Notes under the pieces: model-generated
What the model was told of the DNA's origin: nothing
The model's database searches: none
What the model saw: the letters and a program-made list of their open reading frames with translations, nothing else
Program-made: the position numbers and the translations under genes
Origin: Streptomyces sp. NBC_01723
GTDB taxonomy: Bacteria; Actinomycetota; Actinomycetes; Streptomycetales; Streptomycetaceae
Assembly (NCBI RefSeq): GCF_036246005.1
Contig: NZ_CP109171.1
Span: 5,134,001-5,198,000, forward strand
Length of the DNA stretch: 64,000 bases
Direction of reading: 5' to 3'
Shown: positions 1 to 11,960 of the stretch, piece by piece
Layout of the letters: the number at the start of each line of letters is the position of its first letter
Position numbering within the stretch: the stretch's first letter is position 1

Positions 1-1582
1 GGACGACGTCGTGCAGCCGGTAGCGGCTGCCCCGGACGTGGTCGAGCAGGCCCGCCCGGGACAGCGCCGTCAGCTGCTTGGTCGCCTCGGTCTCGTCCGT
101 GGCCAGCAGCGCGGCGGCGGCCGCGGCCCCCATCGATGTGCGGCCCGCCAGCGCCAGCCGGCGCAGCAGCCGCCGGGCCGGCTCCGGCTGGTCGGTGTAG
201 CGCAGCCACAGCGCGCGCTCGACCGGCTCCACCGGCCCGTACGCGCCCAGGTCGGCCGCCAGGGCGCGCGGCGAGCGCGGGCCGAGCGACGACCCGGCGA
301 CCCGCAGCGCCAGCGGCAGCCCGCCGCACAGCTCCCGGATCCGGTCGCTGGAGTCGGCGTCGTACGGCCCCGAGGCGTCCTGTGCGGCGGCGCCCAGCAG
401 TTCCTCGGAGCCCGCCGCGTCCAGTGCCTCGACCGGCAGCGCGTACACGTGCGCGGCCAGGTCGGGCGGCAGCGCCAGCGGCCTTCGCGAGGTGACCAGC
501 ACCAGGCTGTCGGACCGCTCCGGCACCAGGGTGCGCACCTGCTCGGGGTCCGCGGCGTCGTCCAGGACCACGGTGACCGGTACGCCCGTCAGATGCTGGT
601 GGTACAACTCGCTCAGCCGCTTGACCTGCTGGTCCGCGGAGGAACGCTCGCGGAAGAGCAGCTGTTCGCGCGGCGCCCCGAGCCGGTTGAGCAGATGCAG
701 CAGGGCGTCCCGGGTGTTGAGCGGTGCCTCGCCCCCCGACGCGGTGCCGTCGCCGCGCAGGTCGACCAGGCAGGCCCCGCGGAAGTAGTCGCGCAGGTCG
801 TGGACGGCGCGCACCGCGAGCGTCGTACGGCCGCTGCCGGGCGCCCCGTGCAGCACCACCACCGTCGGCTTCGTCTCGGTGCTCGCGCGGGCCGCCTGCA
901 CCCACTGCCGCAGCTGGGCCATCTCCTGCCGACGGCCGGCGAACGCCTCGTCCGGCTCGGGCAGTTGACCGAACGACTGCTCCAGCGCGCTGCGCCCCCG
1001 GGCCGCCGCGCTCTTGTCGGCGCCCCGCAGTTTCGGGCCGGTCTTGGCCGGAGCGGTGGACGCGGCGAGCATCCGCTGCTGGTCCAGGAAGGGCCGGATG
1101 CCGCGCACCTCCAGGGCGGTGAGCCACTGCAGCCGCAACTGCTCGGGCCCGCCGGGCTGGCTGACGGCACCGGCACGGTGGTGGGCGGCCGGCAGGTGGG
1201 ACCCGACCACCTTCAGCACGGTGGCCGCGGCGCCGACGACGCCGACGGCCACGCCCGCGCCCACCGCGGTGCCGGTGCCGGTGCCGAGCGCCACGTCGGC
1301 CACCACCGCGGCGACCGCCGCGACGGCGGCGACCAGCAGGGGGGTGCCGGCGCCCTCACGGGCGTACCGCTGCCGGAACGTGAGCTGCCCGGCCGCCGCC
1401 TCGTCGAGGGCGTGGGTGTAGGCGTCGTACTCCTCGGCGGACGTGCCCGCCATCGAGTCCAGTGCCGCGCGGGCCCGGGAGAGCAGTACGTTCCCGTCCG
1501 TGCGTCCGCCCGACCGCCGTACCTCCTCCTCCACGGCCCGCCTCAGCAGCCCCTCGGCCTCTGCACGATGACTGTCCCGCAT
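1..1582 (-). CDS. NB-ARC (AfsR-type) NTPase, 3' end outside window
   Basis: Leftward gene running off the left edge, so only the N-terminal ~527 residues are present. After a short N-terminal helix there is a hydrophobic Ala/Val/Gly-rich stretch at about residues 65-110 that could be one or two membrane helices. An NTPase core follows, with P-loop GAPGSGRTT near residue 243, a Walker B-like VTVVLDD and an LVTSR sensor-like motif. A GLPLAL motif and a winged-helix-like segment come last. This order is that of NB-ARC/STAND ATPases in the AfsR/SARP and tetratricopeptide regulators of Streptomyces. The ATG at 1582 is the first reasonable start. The target pathway cannot be told. Confidence 0.8.
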   Translation of the reverse strand, partial: MRDSHRAEAEGLLRRAVEEEVRRSGGRTDGNVLLSRARAALDSMAGTSAEEYDAYTHALDEAAAGQLTFRQRYAREGAGTPLLVAAVAAVAAVVADVALGTGTGTAVGAGVAVGVVGAAATVLKVVGSHLPAAHHRAGAVSQPGGPEQLRLQWLTALEVRGIRPFLDQQRMLAASTAPAKTGPKLRGADKSAAARGRSALEQSFGQLPEPDEAFAGRRQEMAQLRQWVQAARASTETKPTVVVLHGAPGSGRTTLAVRAVHDLRDYFRGACLVDLRGDGTASGGEAPLNTRDALLHLLNRLGAPREQLLFRERSSADQQVKRLSELYHQHLTGVPVTVVLDDAADPEQVRTLVPERSDSLVLVTSRRPLALPPDLAAHVYALPVEALDAAGSEELLGAAAQDASGPYDADSSDRIRELCGGLPLALRVAGSSLGPRSPRALAADLGAYGPVEPVERALWLRYTDQPEPARRLLRRLALAGRTSMGAAAAAALLATDETEATKQLTALSRAGLLDHVRGSRYRLHDVV

Positions 1583-1758
1583 GTCGCGCCCCCTCCGGCG
1601 GCATCCGCGCCCTCCCGGGTGCCCCGGTGGCCCAGGATCCCCAGGGACCCTCCCGGCCCCATCCCCGGGTCCTTCCCCGGTTGTGCGTGGGTCAAGTGTG
1701 CTGCGTTGGGGTGACAGCGAGTTCAGGGTCCTCGTCGACAAGCCCTTGGTGTGAACGG

Positions 1759-1776
1759 CTGAGCGTCTCCGCTCAG
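1759..1776 (-). terminator. Hairpin downstream of the TetR gene
   Basis: A perfect 7-bp stem (CTGAGCG / CGCTCAG) with a 4-nt loop lies just past the stop codon of the leftward TetR gene and ahead of the NB-ARC gene. There is no U tract, as is common for actinobacterial terminators. The rest of the 227-bp gap presumably holds the promoter of the NB-ARC gene. Confidence 0.4.
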
Positions 1777-1809
1777 AGTCTGGGCGTAACAAGTGCTCCT
1801 GACGTGTGA

Positions 1810-2538
1810 TCAGGCGTGCGGAGCGCCACCGTCCGCCGCCAGGCGCGTGAGCCACTCGCGCAGCAGGCGCTGCTCGGCGTCGCTCAGGACGTCCGCGTCG
1901 TCGGGGAGGGCGGCACGCAGCGCGCGGGCAGCCGCGGCGGAGCCGGACTCCGCGGCGGGGACCGCCGGTTCGGCGCGCGTGACGGCCGCGACCATGGACT
2001 CGCGCAGGACGGTCAACAGCGCCGGGTTGCGGCGGTCCGCGGGGGTGGAGTGCCAGGTGGTGACCGCGCCCTGGCCGGTTGCCTGGATGATCTGGGCGGC
2101 CAGTTCCTCGTCGACCCGCAGCCACCCCCCGGCCGCCAGCCGGCGCACCCGCCCGTGGAGGATCTCCAGGCCCGCGCGGTGCGCCGCGTCCGATCCCCGG
2201 CCCACGGCCCGGTTCATCACCGCGAACAACTCGGGGCGGGAGACCCCGAACTCGACCACCATGTCCCAGCCGCGGCGCAGCTCCTCCACCGGGTCCTGCG
2301 GGGCGGGGTCGAGCTGTGCGCGCTTTTTCTCCAGGAACTGCGCGTAGCCGTGCTCGGCGACGGCCTCGAGGAGCCCGTCCTTGTCGCCGAAGAGGCGGTA
2401 GATCGCCGGCGGCTGCATTCCGGCCGCGGCGGCGACCGCGCGGGTGCTCACCGCGTCGGGTCCGCCGTTCTCCAGCAGCTCGACGGCCGCCTCGACGATG
2501 CGGCGACGAGGGCTGTCGGCTGAGTCACGCGTAACCAT
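1810..2538 (-). CDS. TetR family transcriptional regulator
   Basis: 242-residue regulator. The N-terminal 55 residues form a TetR helix-turn-helix, including STRAVAAAAGMQPPAIYRLF followed by DKDGLLEAV. The rest is a helical ligand-binding domain of the usual size. The ATG at 2538 was chosen because it places the HTH at the normal distance. Earlier in-frame starts would run into the operator region. It is divergent from an NmrA-family gene, and the 90 bp between them are full of inverted repeats, so it very likely represses that neighbour and itself. The inducer is unknown. Confidence 0.9.
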   Translation of the reverse strand: MVTRDSADSPRRRIVEAAVELLENGGPDAVSTRAVAAAAGMQPPAIYRLFGDKDGLLEAVAEHGYAQFLEKKRAQLDPAPQDPVEELRRGWDMVVEFGVSRPELFAVMNRAVGRGSDAAHRAGLEILHGRVRRLAAGGWLRVDEELAAQIIQATGQGAVTTWHSTPADRRNPALLTVLRESMVAAVTRAEPAVPAAESGSAAAARALRAALPDDADVLSDAEQRLLREWLTRLAADGGAPHA

Positions 2539-2542
2539 GAAT

Positions 2543-2609
2543 CGATGGTACCGATGATCTGATTCCATCGGAATTTCCAGTGTTACCATCGTAGTGATTC
2601 CACTGGAAA
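2543..2609. promoter_or_regulatory. Inverted-repeat operators between tetR and nmrA-like gene
   Basis: The divergent intergenic region contains several palindromes. ATTCC-ATC-GGAAT lies at 2562-2574 and TTCCA-C-TGGAA at 2598-2608. Two longer-range inverted repeats are also present: TTTCCAGTG (2574-2582) with CACTGGAAA (2601-2609), and CGATGGTA (2543-2550) with TACCATCG (2584-2591). The repeated TTCC/GGAA core is a good candidate for TetR dimer sites that would control both genes. Confidence 0.6.
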
Positions 2610-2628
2610 CACGGGTCGGGAGAACCTC

Positions 2629-3489
2629 ATGATCATCGTGACCGGAGCCACCGGAAAGCTCGGCCGCCGCACCGTCGCGCGCCTGCTGGAGCGCGTCCCC
2701 GCCGAGCGCGTCGGCGTCAGCGTCCGCGATCCCCGCAAGGCCCAGGACCTCGCCGAGCGCGGCGTCCGTGTCCGGCAGGGGAGCTTCGACGACCCCGCCT
2801 CGCTGGTGCATGCCTTCGAGGGGGCCGAGCAGCTGCTCCTCGTCTCCCTCGACCGCATCGGCGAGGAGTGCGTCAGCGGCCATCGCACCGCCATCGACGC
2901 CGCTGTGAAGGCCGGCGTCGGCCGCATCCTCTACACCAGCCAGATGGGCGCCGCCCACGACTCCCGCTTCCAGGCCTGCCGCGACCACGCCCGGACCGAG
3001 GACCTGCTCCGCGCCACCGGTCTGCCCTGGACCGCACTGCGCAACGGCTTCTACGCGGCCAGCGCCCTGCAGTTCCTGGAATCCGCCCGCCACACCGGCG
3101 ACATCGCCCTCCCCGCCGACGGCCCCGTCACGTGGACCGGCCACGACGACCTCGCCGAAGCCACTGCGGCGATCCTCCTCGAAGAGGGTCGCTTCGAGGG
3201 TCCCACCCCGCCGCTCACCGGCCCGGCGGCGCTCGACTTCGACACCGTCGCCGAGATCGCGTCCCAGGCCACCGGGAGGCCCTTCACCCGCTCGGTCGTC
3301 CCCGACGACGCCTTCCGTGAGCAGGTCCTGGCGCACGGCGCCCCGGCCCCGATCGCCGACCTGATGCTGAGCATCTTCGCCGCGGCGCGCGACGGCGAGT
3401 TCACCGCCGTCGACTCGACGCTGGCCGAACTGACCGGGCGAGAGCCCGCCCCCTTCCGCACCCAGCTGGAGCGCGCCTGGGCCGAGTAG
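2629..3489 (+). CDS. NmrA-family NAD(P)-binding protein (QorB-like)
   Basis: 286 residues, the usual size for atypical short-chain dehydrogenases of the NmrA/QorB group. The N-terminus has the dinucleotide-binding motif VTGATGKLGRRT, followed by alternating strands and helices of a Rossmann fold. LLVSLDRIGEE and YTSQMGAA match the region where NAD(P)H:quinone oxidoreductase 2 (QorB) binds its cofactor. The canonical SDR Tyr-x-x-x-Lys is not evident. A GGGAG ribosome site precedes the ATG. It is probably a redox enzyme or NAD(P)H sensor controlled by the divergent TetR protein. The substrate is unknown. Confidence 0.88.
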   Translation: MIIVTGATGKLGRRTVARLLERVPAERVGVSVRDPRKAQDLAERGVRVRQGSFDDPASLVHAFEGAEQLLLVSLDRIGEECVSGHRTAIDAAVKAGVGRILYTSQMGAAHDSRFQACRDHARTEDLLRATGLPWTALRNGFYAASALQFLESARHTGDIALPADGPVTWTGHDDLAEATAAILLEEGRFEGPTPPLTGPAALDFDTVAEIASQATGRPFTRSVVPDDAFREQVLAHGAPAPIADLMLSIFAAARDGEFTAVDSTLAELTGREPAPFRTQLERAWAE

Positions 3490-3498
3490 ACCCGGAGC

Positions 3499-3795
3499 TC
3501 ACGTGGTCGGAGCATGGGTGGCGGACTCGATCAGATGGTCCACGACGTCAGTGGTCCTGTGTCGCTCCCGGTAGGCCCGCCTCTGCCGGTCGGCGTCATT
3601 TCCACCCGTGTCCAGGCGGGTGCGCGCGTCCCTCAGGAGCATCGACTCCGCTCCGTCCAGGGTGGGCAGGATCGTTTCCCGGAGCCGGCCGAGATGGGAC
3701 AAAGCGACTACTCCTACGCCGCCCAACGCTTCAGCGGTCCCGCAGCACGGACTGGGCGGACACGGCACCAGCGACATGGTGCACCTGCCCACCAC
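3499..3795 (-). CDS. Small hypothetical or degraded reading frame
   Basis: The 473-bp gap between the NmrA-like gene and the DUF255 gene contains one leftward reading frame of up to 98 residues. Its C-terminal two thirds look protein-like, with an amphipathic helix around SHLGRLRETILPTLDGAES and a helical tail DVVDHLIESATH. The first 20 residues (Cys/Pro-rich) do not look coding. I do not recognise a family. It may be a short gene with a later start or the leftover 3' end of a lost gene. Nothing else in this gap is supported. Confidence 0.3.
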   Translation of the reverse strand: MVGRCTMSLVPCPPSPCCGTAEALGGVGVVALSHLGRLRETILPTLDGAESMLLRDARTRLDTGGNDADRQRRAYRERHRTTDVVDHLIESATHAPTT

Positions 3796-3962
3796 CGCCG
3801 ACCGCGCCGCGGGAGGCCTCTACCTGACCCTCGACCCCCACCCCCGACCCCTGTCCGCGCGCTGACCGGGCCGTGTGGGCCCGCTCCTGGCCGCCACGGC
3901 CGAACGGGACCTTCCCCGGAAGTCGATCTCGCTCCTGGGCCAGACTCCCCGATCATGCGACG

Positions 3963-5999
<2,037 letters not shown>

Positions 6000-6176
6000 G
6001 GCGGCCCGTGCGGGGGTAGACGAAGAGTGGCAGGCGGACGCGTCCGGGCCCGCGGCGGGGCGGGCCGATCCGCCCGACGTCGCGTCCGCCATGAACCTTT
6101 CGGCTCCGGCCGCCGTCTTCGGCATCGGTGCGGACCGCATCGAGATCCGCCGAACCCAGCCCTCCGGAGCCGCCCG

Positions 6177-7370
6177 ATGAGCCACGAGTCCACCGTTCCC
6201 GGCGCGTTGGGCCGTCCGGCCGTACGTCCCTCGGAGCCGCCCGCGGTGCCGCCCGAGCCGGCCGCCGTCACCATCGTCGTACCGACCTTCAACGAGTCGG
6301 GGAACATACGGCAGCTGCTGCGGCGGACGGCCGAGTCGGTGCCGGCCCGGCTGCCCTGCGAGGTCGTCTTCGTGGACGACTCCACCGACGACACCCCGGA
6401 CGTGATCCGCGCGGCGGCGCCCGACTGCCCCTTCCCGGTCACCGTGCTGCACCGGGACGAGCCGGTCGGCGGGCTGGGCGGCGCCGTCGTCGAGGGCATG
6501 CGGGCGGCCGGGGCGGACTGGATCGTCGTCATGGACGGCGACTGCCAGCACCCGCCCTCGCTCGTGCCGGAACTGGTGGCCACCGGCGAGCGGACGAAGG
6601 CCGGGCTCGTCGTCGCCTCCCGCTACACGCAGGGCGGCAGCCGCGCGGGCCTGGCCGGCGGCTACCGGGTGGCGGTCTCGCGGGCGGCGACCTGGCTGAC
6701 CAAGGCGCTCTTCCCGCGCCGGCTGCGCGGTATCAGCGACCCGATGAGCGGCTTCTTCGCGATCCGCCGCGCCGAGGTCACCGCCGACGCGCTCAAGCCG
6801 CTCGGCTACAAGATCCTGCTGGAACTGGCCGTCCGCGACCGCCCCGGTACGGTCGCCGAGGTGCCGTTCGTCTTCGAGGAGCGGTTCGCCGGGGAGTCCA
6901 AGTCCACCGCGCGGGAGGGGCTGCGCTTCCTGCGCCATCTGGTCGGGCTGCGCACCGCCGCGCCGCTGGCCCGCATGATCGTGTTCGGCCTGATCGGGCT
7001 GAGCGGCTTCGTGCCGAACCTGGCCGCCCTGTGGGCGCTGACGTCGGCCGGGCTGCACTACCTGCCGGCCGAGATCGTCGCCAACCAGTTCGGCGTGGCC
7101 TGGAACTTCCTGCTGCTGGAGCGGCTGCTCTTCCACGACCGGCGACGGCACCGGCACTGGGCCGACCGCACCCTGCGCTTCGCCCTGATCGCCAACGCCG
7201 ACCTGGTGCTGCGCATCCCGCTGATCGCCCTGATGGTCGGCCGGTTCGGCCTCGCCGTACTGCCGGCCACCGCCCTGGCCCTGGTCGTCACCTTCGTCCT
7301 GCGTTTCGCCGGCACGGAGGCGCTCGTCTACCTCCCGCGAGGGCGCCGCGGCGACCGGCGCCCTCGTTAG
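6177..7370 (+). CDS. Dolichyl-phosphate mannosyltransferase-like glycosyltransferase fused to GtrA domain
   Basis: 397 residues. Residues ~30-260 form a GT2 glycosyltransferase with IVVPTFNESGNI, VFVDDSTDDT, VMDGDCQHPP (catalytic DxD region) and SRYTQGG, as in polyprenyl-phosphate mannose/glucose synthases. Residues ~265-390 contain about four membrane helices starting at IVFGLIGLSGFVPNL, matching GtrA flippase-like domains. The protein should make polyprenol-phosphate sugar at the cytoplasmic face and help flip it. ATG 6177 has GGAG 9 bp upstream. The longer frame starting at 6027 has a non-coding-like N-terminus. Confidence 0.92.
   Translation: MSHESTVPGALGRPAVRPSEPPAVPPEPAAVTIVVPTFNESGNIRQLLRRTAESVPARLPCEVVFVDDSTDDTPDVIRAAAPDCPFPVTVLHRDEPVGGLGGAVVEGMRAAGADWIVVMDGDCQHPPSLVPELVATGERTKAGLVVASRYTQGGSRAGLAGGYRVAVSRAATWLTKALFPRRLRGISDPMSGFFAIRRAEVTADALKPLGYKILLELAVRDRPGTVAEVPFVFEERFAGESKSTAREGLRFLRHLVGLRTAAPLARMIVFGLIGLSGFVPNLAALWALTSAGLHYLPAEIVANQFGVAWNFLLLERLLFHDRRRHRHWADRTLRFALIANADLVLRIPLIALMVGRFGLAVLPATALALVVTFVLRFAGTEALVYLPRGRRGDRRPR
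7339..7365 (+). terminator. Hairpin overlapping the end of the glycosyltransferase gene
   Basis: A 9-bp GAGGGCGCC / GGCGCCCTC stem with a 9-nt loop ends three bases before the stop codon. It lies at a convergent junction, 39 bp from the 3' end of the EthD-like gene, so it may terminate one or both transcripts. Confidence 0.45.
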
Positions 7371-7404
7371 GCCGTGTCCGACCCAGGCCGTAGGAGTCGG
7401 TCCG

Positions 7405-7740
7405 TCAAATGACCTTCTTCTCCTCGGTGACCATCACGGCCACCGACTCCCTGTCGATGAAGCGTGCTTCGTCGGGGTTGACCAGCGTCCGGTAGTTCTC
7501 GGAGGCGAAGAAGGCGTCGTGATCCTCCCAGTTCTCGAACCAGATCTCGGTCAGGCCGTCGTAGGCCCGGGGCGGATAGTTCCCGGCGGGGACCGGGTGG
7601 GACACGGTGTACTTGCGCACGTAGCGCTCCGCCTCCGGGATGGAGGTGAACAGCGGCGCGTGCCGGTTCCGGTGGTGTTCGACGAAACGCTCGTACGACA
7701 TTCCCTGGACGCGGTTGATCATGAAGATGAGCTTCAGCAT
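7405..7740 (-). CDS. EthD-like dimeric alpha-beta barrel protein
   Basis: 111 residues, the typical size of the EthD / dimeric ferredoxin-like barrel family. It starts MLKLIFMINR and carries the family's early H-x-x-R-H pattern (VEHHRNRHAPL) and a W-x-x-x-x-DHDAFF segment. Members take part in ring cleavage, polyketide cyclisation or ether degradation, and the substrate here cannot be assigned. It is transcribed divergently from a MerR gene, from a MerR-type promoter with an unusual spacer (see 7747-7778), so it is probably that regulator's main target. Confidence 0.85.
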   Translation of the reverse strand: MLKLIFMINRVQGMSYERFVEHHRNRHAPLFTSIPEAERYVRKYTVSHPVPAGNYPPRAYDGLTEIWFENWEDHDAFFASENYRTLVNPDEARFIDRESVAVMVTEEKKVI

Positions 7741-7746
7741 GGGGTT

Positions 7747-7778
7747 AACCTAAAAGCTCACATCAATGTGAGGGGCAA
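7747..7778 (-). promoter_or_regulatory. MerR-type promoter of the EthD-like gene, leaderless
   Basis: Read leftward, a -35 TTGCCC (7773-7778) and a -10 TAGGTT (7747-7752) are separated by 20 bp instead of 17. The perfect 7-2-7 palindrome CTCACAT-CA-ATGTGAG (7757-7772) fills the spacer. A long spacer carrying the operator is the signature of MerR-activated promoters. The -10 ends 6 bp before the ATG, so the mRNA should begin at or next to the start codon. Confidence 0.75.
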
Positions 7779-7807
7779 GTGCGCCATCGGCACAGGAGGA
7801 GCTCGGC

Positions 7808-8176
7808 ATGCGGATCGGTGAACTGTCCGCCCGGACGGGAGCCAGCCGCCGGTCGCTGCGCTACTACGAGGAGCAGGGCCTGCTCGTCAGCTCCCGCTCA
7901 CCCACCGGACAGCGCCACTACGAGGACGAGCACGTGCAGCGGGTGCGCCTCATACAGGCGTTCCTGGCAGCGGGCGTGCCCAGCGGCACCATCGCCGAGA
8001 TGGCGCCCTGCATGTCCGAGCCGACCGAGGACAGGGCGCGGCAGGCACTGGAGATCATGGGCCGCGAGCGGGCCCGGCTGTCCGAGGCCATCGACGGCCT
8101 CGCTGCCGCCAGGGCCGCGCTGGACGACCTCATCGAGGACAACCACACCTACCTGACACGGTCTTCAGGCGGCTGA
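7808..8176 (+). CDS. MerR family transcriptional regulator
   Basis: 122 residues. Residues 1-70 form a MerR winged HTH (MRIGELSARTGASRRSLRYYE, then RHYEDEHVQRV). A dimerisation coiled coil with RARLSEAIDGL and a short tail lacking Cys clusters follow. No metal-binding cysteines appear in the effector region (only one Cys, at CMSEP), so metal or SoxR-type redox sensing is unlikely. An organic ligand or stress signal is more plausible. AGGAGG sits 7 bp before the ATG. It is divergent from the EthD-like gene, whose promoter carries a classic MerR palindrome. Confidence 0.92.
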   Translation: MRIGELSARTGASRRSLRYYEEQGLLVSSRSPTGQRHYEDEHVQRVRLIQAFLAAGVPSGTIAEMAPCMSEPTEDRARQALEIMGRERARLSEAIDGLAAARAALDDLIEDNHTYLTRSSGG

Positions 8177-8237
8177 CGCGGCGCTCGACGGTGTTGCGCT
8201 GTTCGCGGCGCTTACCGGCTGATCCCAGCGAAACCGC

Positions 8238-8972
8238 CTAGGCCCCGCCCCGCCCGGCCTCCGTGAGGGCCCGTGCCACGATCGCCTCCAGCTGGTCGTG
8301 GTGGGCGCCCTTCCAGTACGCGCGGCCGCAGTCGCCGCACCGGGCGAACACGTCGTACGACCGCTCGGTGCCGCCCTTGAGCTGGTCGGCCACCTCGGCC
8401 TTGGTGGCCGGCGCCAAGGGGCCGTTGCACGCGGTGCACCGGGTCCACGGGCGCAGCTCGGGCCGGAACCGGGCCAGGACCTCACGGAGCTGTTCCTCGG
8501 GGCGGGTGCTGTAGACGTAGGCGCCGGCCCACAGCTCGCGGCGGCGCAGCAGGCCCCGGTCGCGGCTGAGCATGACCCGCCGCTCGGCGGCCGAAAGCGA
8601 GGCGAGGGCCGGGTCGCCGAGGTCCGCCGACTGGTACGCCGTGTCCACGCCGAGCAGCCGCAGCCGGCGGGCGAGCGTGCCGAGGTGGACGTCGAGCAGG
8701 AAGCGCAGGGGAGCGCCGGGTACCTCCTGGGGGTGCGCGACGGCCCGTACGCGCACCGACTCGCCGCCCGCCGGGACGTGTCCGGGCGGGACCTCGCGGC
8801 CGTCGACGAGGAGGGCGCCGACCTCGGTCAGGGGGACGCCGAGGGACTCGACGACGTGCCCGAGGGTGGAGACCCCGTCGGCGGTGGCGCGGGCGACCCC
8901 GGTGGGGCGGGCGCGCGGTACGAACAGGTGCAGTTCGGGAGGGAACTCGACGTGGATCTCGGAACCGTTCAC
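8238..8972 (-). CDS. Mut7-C RNase domain protein with ubiquitin-like N-terminus
   Basis: 244 residues. The N-terminal ~85 residues resemble the ubiquitin-like Mut7-C-associated fold (EIHVEFPPEL, GALLVDGREVP). The rest is a Mut7-C/PIN-like domain: FLLDVHLGTLARRLRLLGVDT supplies the first acidic residue of such nucleases, LSRDRGLLRR follows, and the C-terminus has a zinc ribbon (CTACNGP ... CGDCGRAYWKG). It is likely an RNA-processing nuclease in the cytoplasm. The GTG at 8972 has GAGGAAGG 8-12 bp upstream. The longer frame reaching 9335 overlaps the hemolysin gene and is not real. Confidence 0.88.
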   Translation of the reverse strand: MNGSEIHVEFPPELHLFVPRARPTGVARATADGVSTLGHVVESLGVPLTEVGALLVDGREVPPGHVPAGGESVRVRAVAHPQEVPGAPLRFLLDVHLGTLARRLRLLGVDTAYQSADLGDPALASLSAAERRVMLSRDRGLLRRRELWAGAYVYSTRPEEQLREVLARFRPELRPWTRCTACNGPLAPATKAEVADQLKGGTERSYDVFARCGDCGRAYWKGAHHDQLEAIVARALTEAGRGGA

Positions 8973-9001
8973 CCGGTGACCTTCCTCGTGCCGCCGGCCG
9001 C

Positions 9002-9706
9002 CTAGTAGGCGACCAGCGAGATCCCCACGTAGTGGGCGATGAACGCGGCCAGGGTGAAGGAGTGGAAGACCTCGTGGAAGCCGAACCAGCGGGGGGACGG
9101 GTTGGGGCGTTTGAGGCCGTAGATCACGCCGCCGGCGCTGTAGAGCAGGCCGCCCGTGATCACCAGGACGAGGACGGCGATGCCGCCGGCCCGCATGAAC
9201 TCGGGCAGGTAGAAGACGGCCGCCCAGCCCATGGCGAGGTAGCAGGGGGTGTAGAGCCAGCGCGGGGCGCCGACCCAGAAGACGCGGAAGAGGATGCCCG
9301 CGGCCGCGGCGGCCCAGATGCCCCAGAGCAGCCACTCGCCCTTGGTGCCGGGCAGCAGCAGCATCGTGAGCGGGGTGTACGTGCCCGCGATGATCAGGAA
9401 GATGTTGGCGTGGTCCAGGCGGCGCAGTACGCCGTCCATGCGCGGGCTCCAGTCGCCCCGGTGGTAGAGCGCGCTGACGCCGAAGAGCAGACAGGCCGTC
9501 AGGACGTAGATCCCGCAGGCGACGCGGGCCTGGGTCGTCTCGGCGAGGGCGGTGAGCACGATGCCCGCGATCAGCACGGCCGGGAACATGGCCAGGTGCA
9601 GCCAGCCGCGCAGCTTCGGCTTGACCGGATGTGGCAGGGAGATCGCCACAGGGCCGCGGCCGTCGGCCGGCGTGTCCCTGGGCTCGTCGGGGACAGACGC
9701 AGTCAT
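9002..9706 (-). CDS. Hemolysin III / PAQR-type membrane protein
   Basis: 234 residues with a soluble N-terminus of about 35 residues and seven hydrophobic helices. Family motifs are SALYHRG, RRLDHANIFLIIAGTYTPL and FHEVFHSF, supplying the Ser/His/Asp zinc-binding set of PAQR (adiponectin receptor-like) membrane hydrolases. Members in bacteria are called YqfA, Trh or hemolysin III, but haemolysis is not a proven role. It ends 29 bp before the Mut7-C gene start and may be cotranscribed with it. A palindrome lies across its promoter. Confidence 0.92.
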   Translation of the reverse strand: MTASVPDEPRDTPADGRGPVAISLPHPVKPKLRGWLHLAMFPAVLIAGIVLTALAETTQARVACGIYVLTACLLFGVSALYHRGDWSPRMDGVLRRLDHANIFLIIAGTYTPLTMLLLPGTKGEWLLWGIWAAAAAGILFRVFWVGAPRWLYTPCYLAMGWAAVFYLPEFMRAGGIAVLVLVITGGLLYSAGGVIYGLKRPNPSPRWFGFHEVFHSFTLAAFIAHYVGISLVAY

Positions 9707-9712
9707 GAGCGC

Positions 9713-9732
9713 ATCGTACCTACGGTTCCGTA
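9713..9732 (-). promoter_or_regulatory. Putative promoter with palindrome before the hemolysin III-like gene
   Basis: Leftward -10-like TACGAT (9713-9718) ends 6 bp before the ATG, which would give a leaderless mRNA. Immediately upstream is the perfect palindrome TACGG-TT-CCGTA (9721-9732), placed where a repressor would block RNA polymerase. No convincing -35 was found. Confidence 0.4.
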
Positions 9733-9862
9733 AGTTACGTATCAGTACGGACGTATGACGAACGGCGAGTGGTCATCGTCTCACGGGCCCTCCTGCCCCG
9801 CATCCCCGCCGTATGCACGTGGCGATCCTCACTCCGCTCAAGTGTGACGCCCTCTGGACAGA

Positions 9863-9917
9863 TGGGCGCTCGCGTCGGATGATCAAATGAGTGCGGTCGA
9901 CACCGGATGAGCGCCCA
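9863..9917 (+). promoter_or_regulatory. Widely spaced inverted repeat upstream of pckG
   Basis: TGGGCGCTC (9863-9871) and GAGCGCCCA (9909-9917) form a perfect 9-bp inverted repeat with a 37-nt spacer, in the 286-bp region between the divergent hemolysin III-like and pckG genes. It could be a leader stem-loop or a pair of operator half-sites for carbon control. No more specific assignment is possible. Confidence 0.3.
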
Positions 9918-9992
9918 AGAGGTCAACGTCACGCGTCCGGGTCGCAGCCCCCACGGGGCCTCCAACCACAAACCCCTCACCTAGGAGCAATC

Positions 9993-11831
<1,839 letters not shown>

Positions 11832-11960
11832 TCTTCAGCCTCTCTGCTTCGCGGCCGGTTCGACTAGCCCTGACCAGTGAAGTCGTCACGAAAGCCGGCC
11901 GCGATGGGGTTCTGCCCGCTCCTGTAGCTCGATGTCCCGGAGCCGGGCGGACACCCCGTT

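Noticed and set aside
11..1714. 567-residue rightward open frame at the left edge
   Set aside because: The opposite strand encodes an NB-ARC NTPase with a clear P-loop in this interval, while this frame has no recognisable domain.
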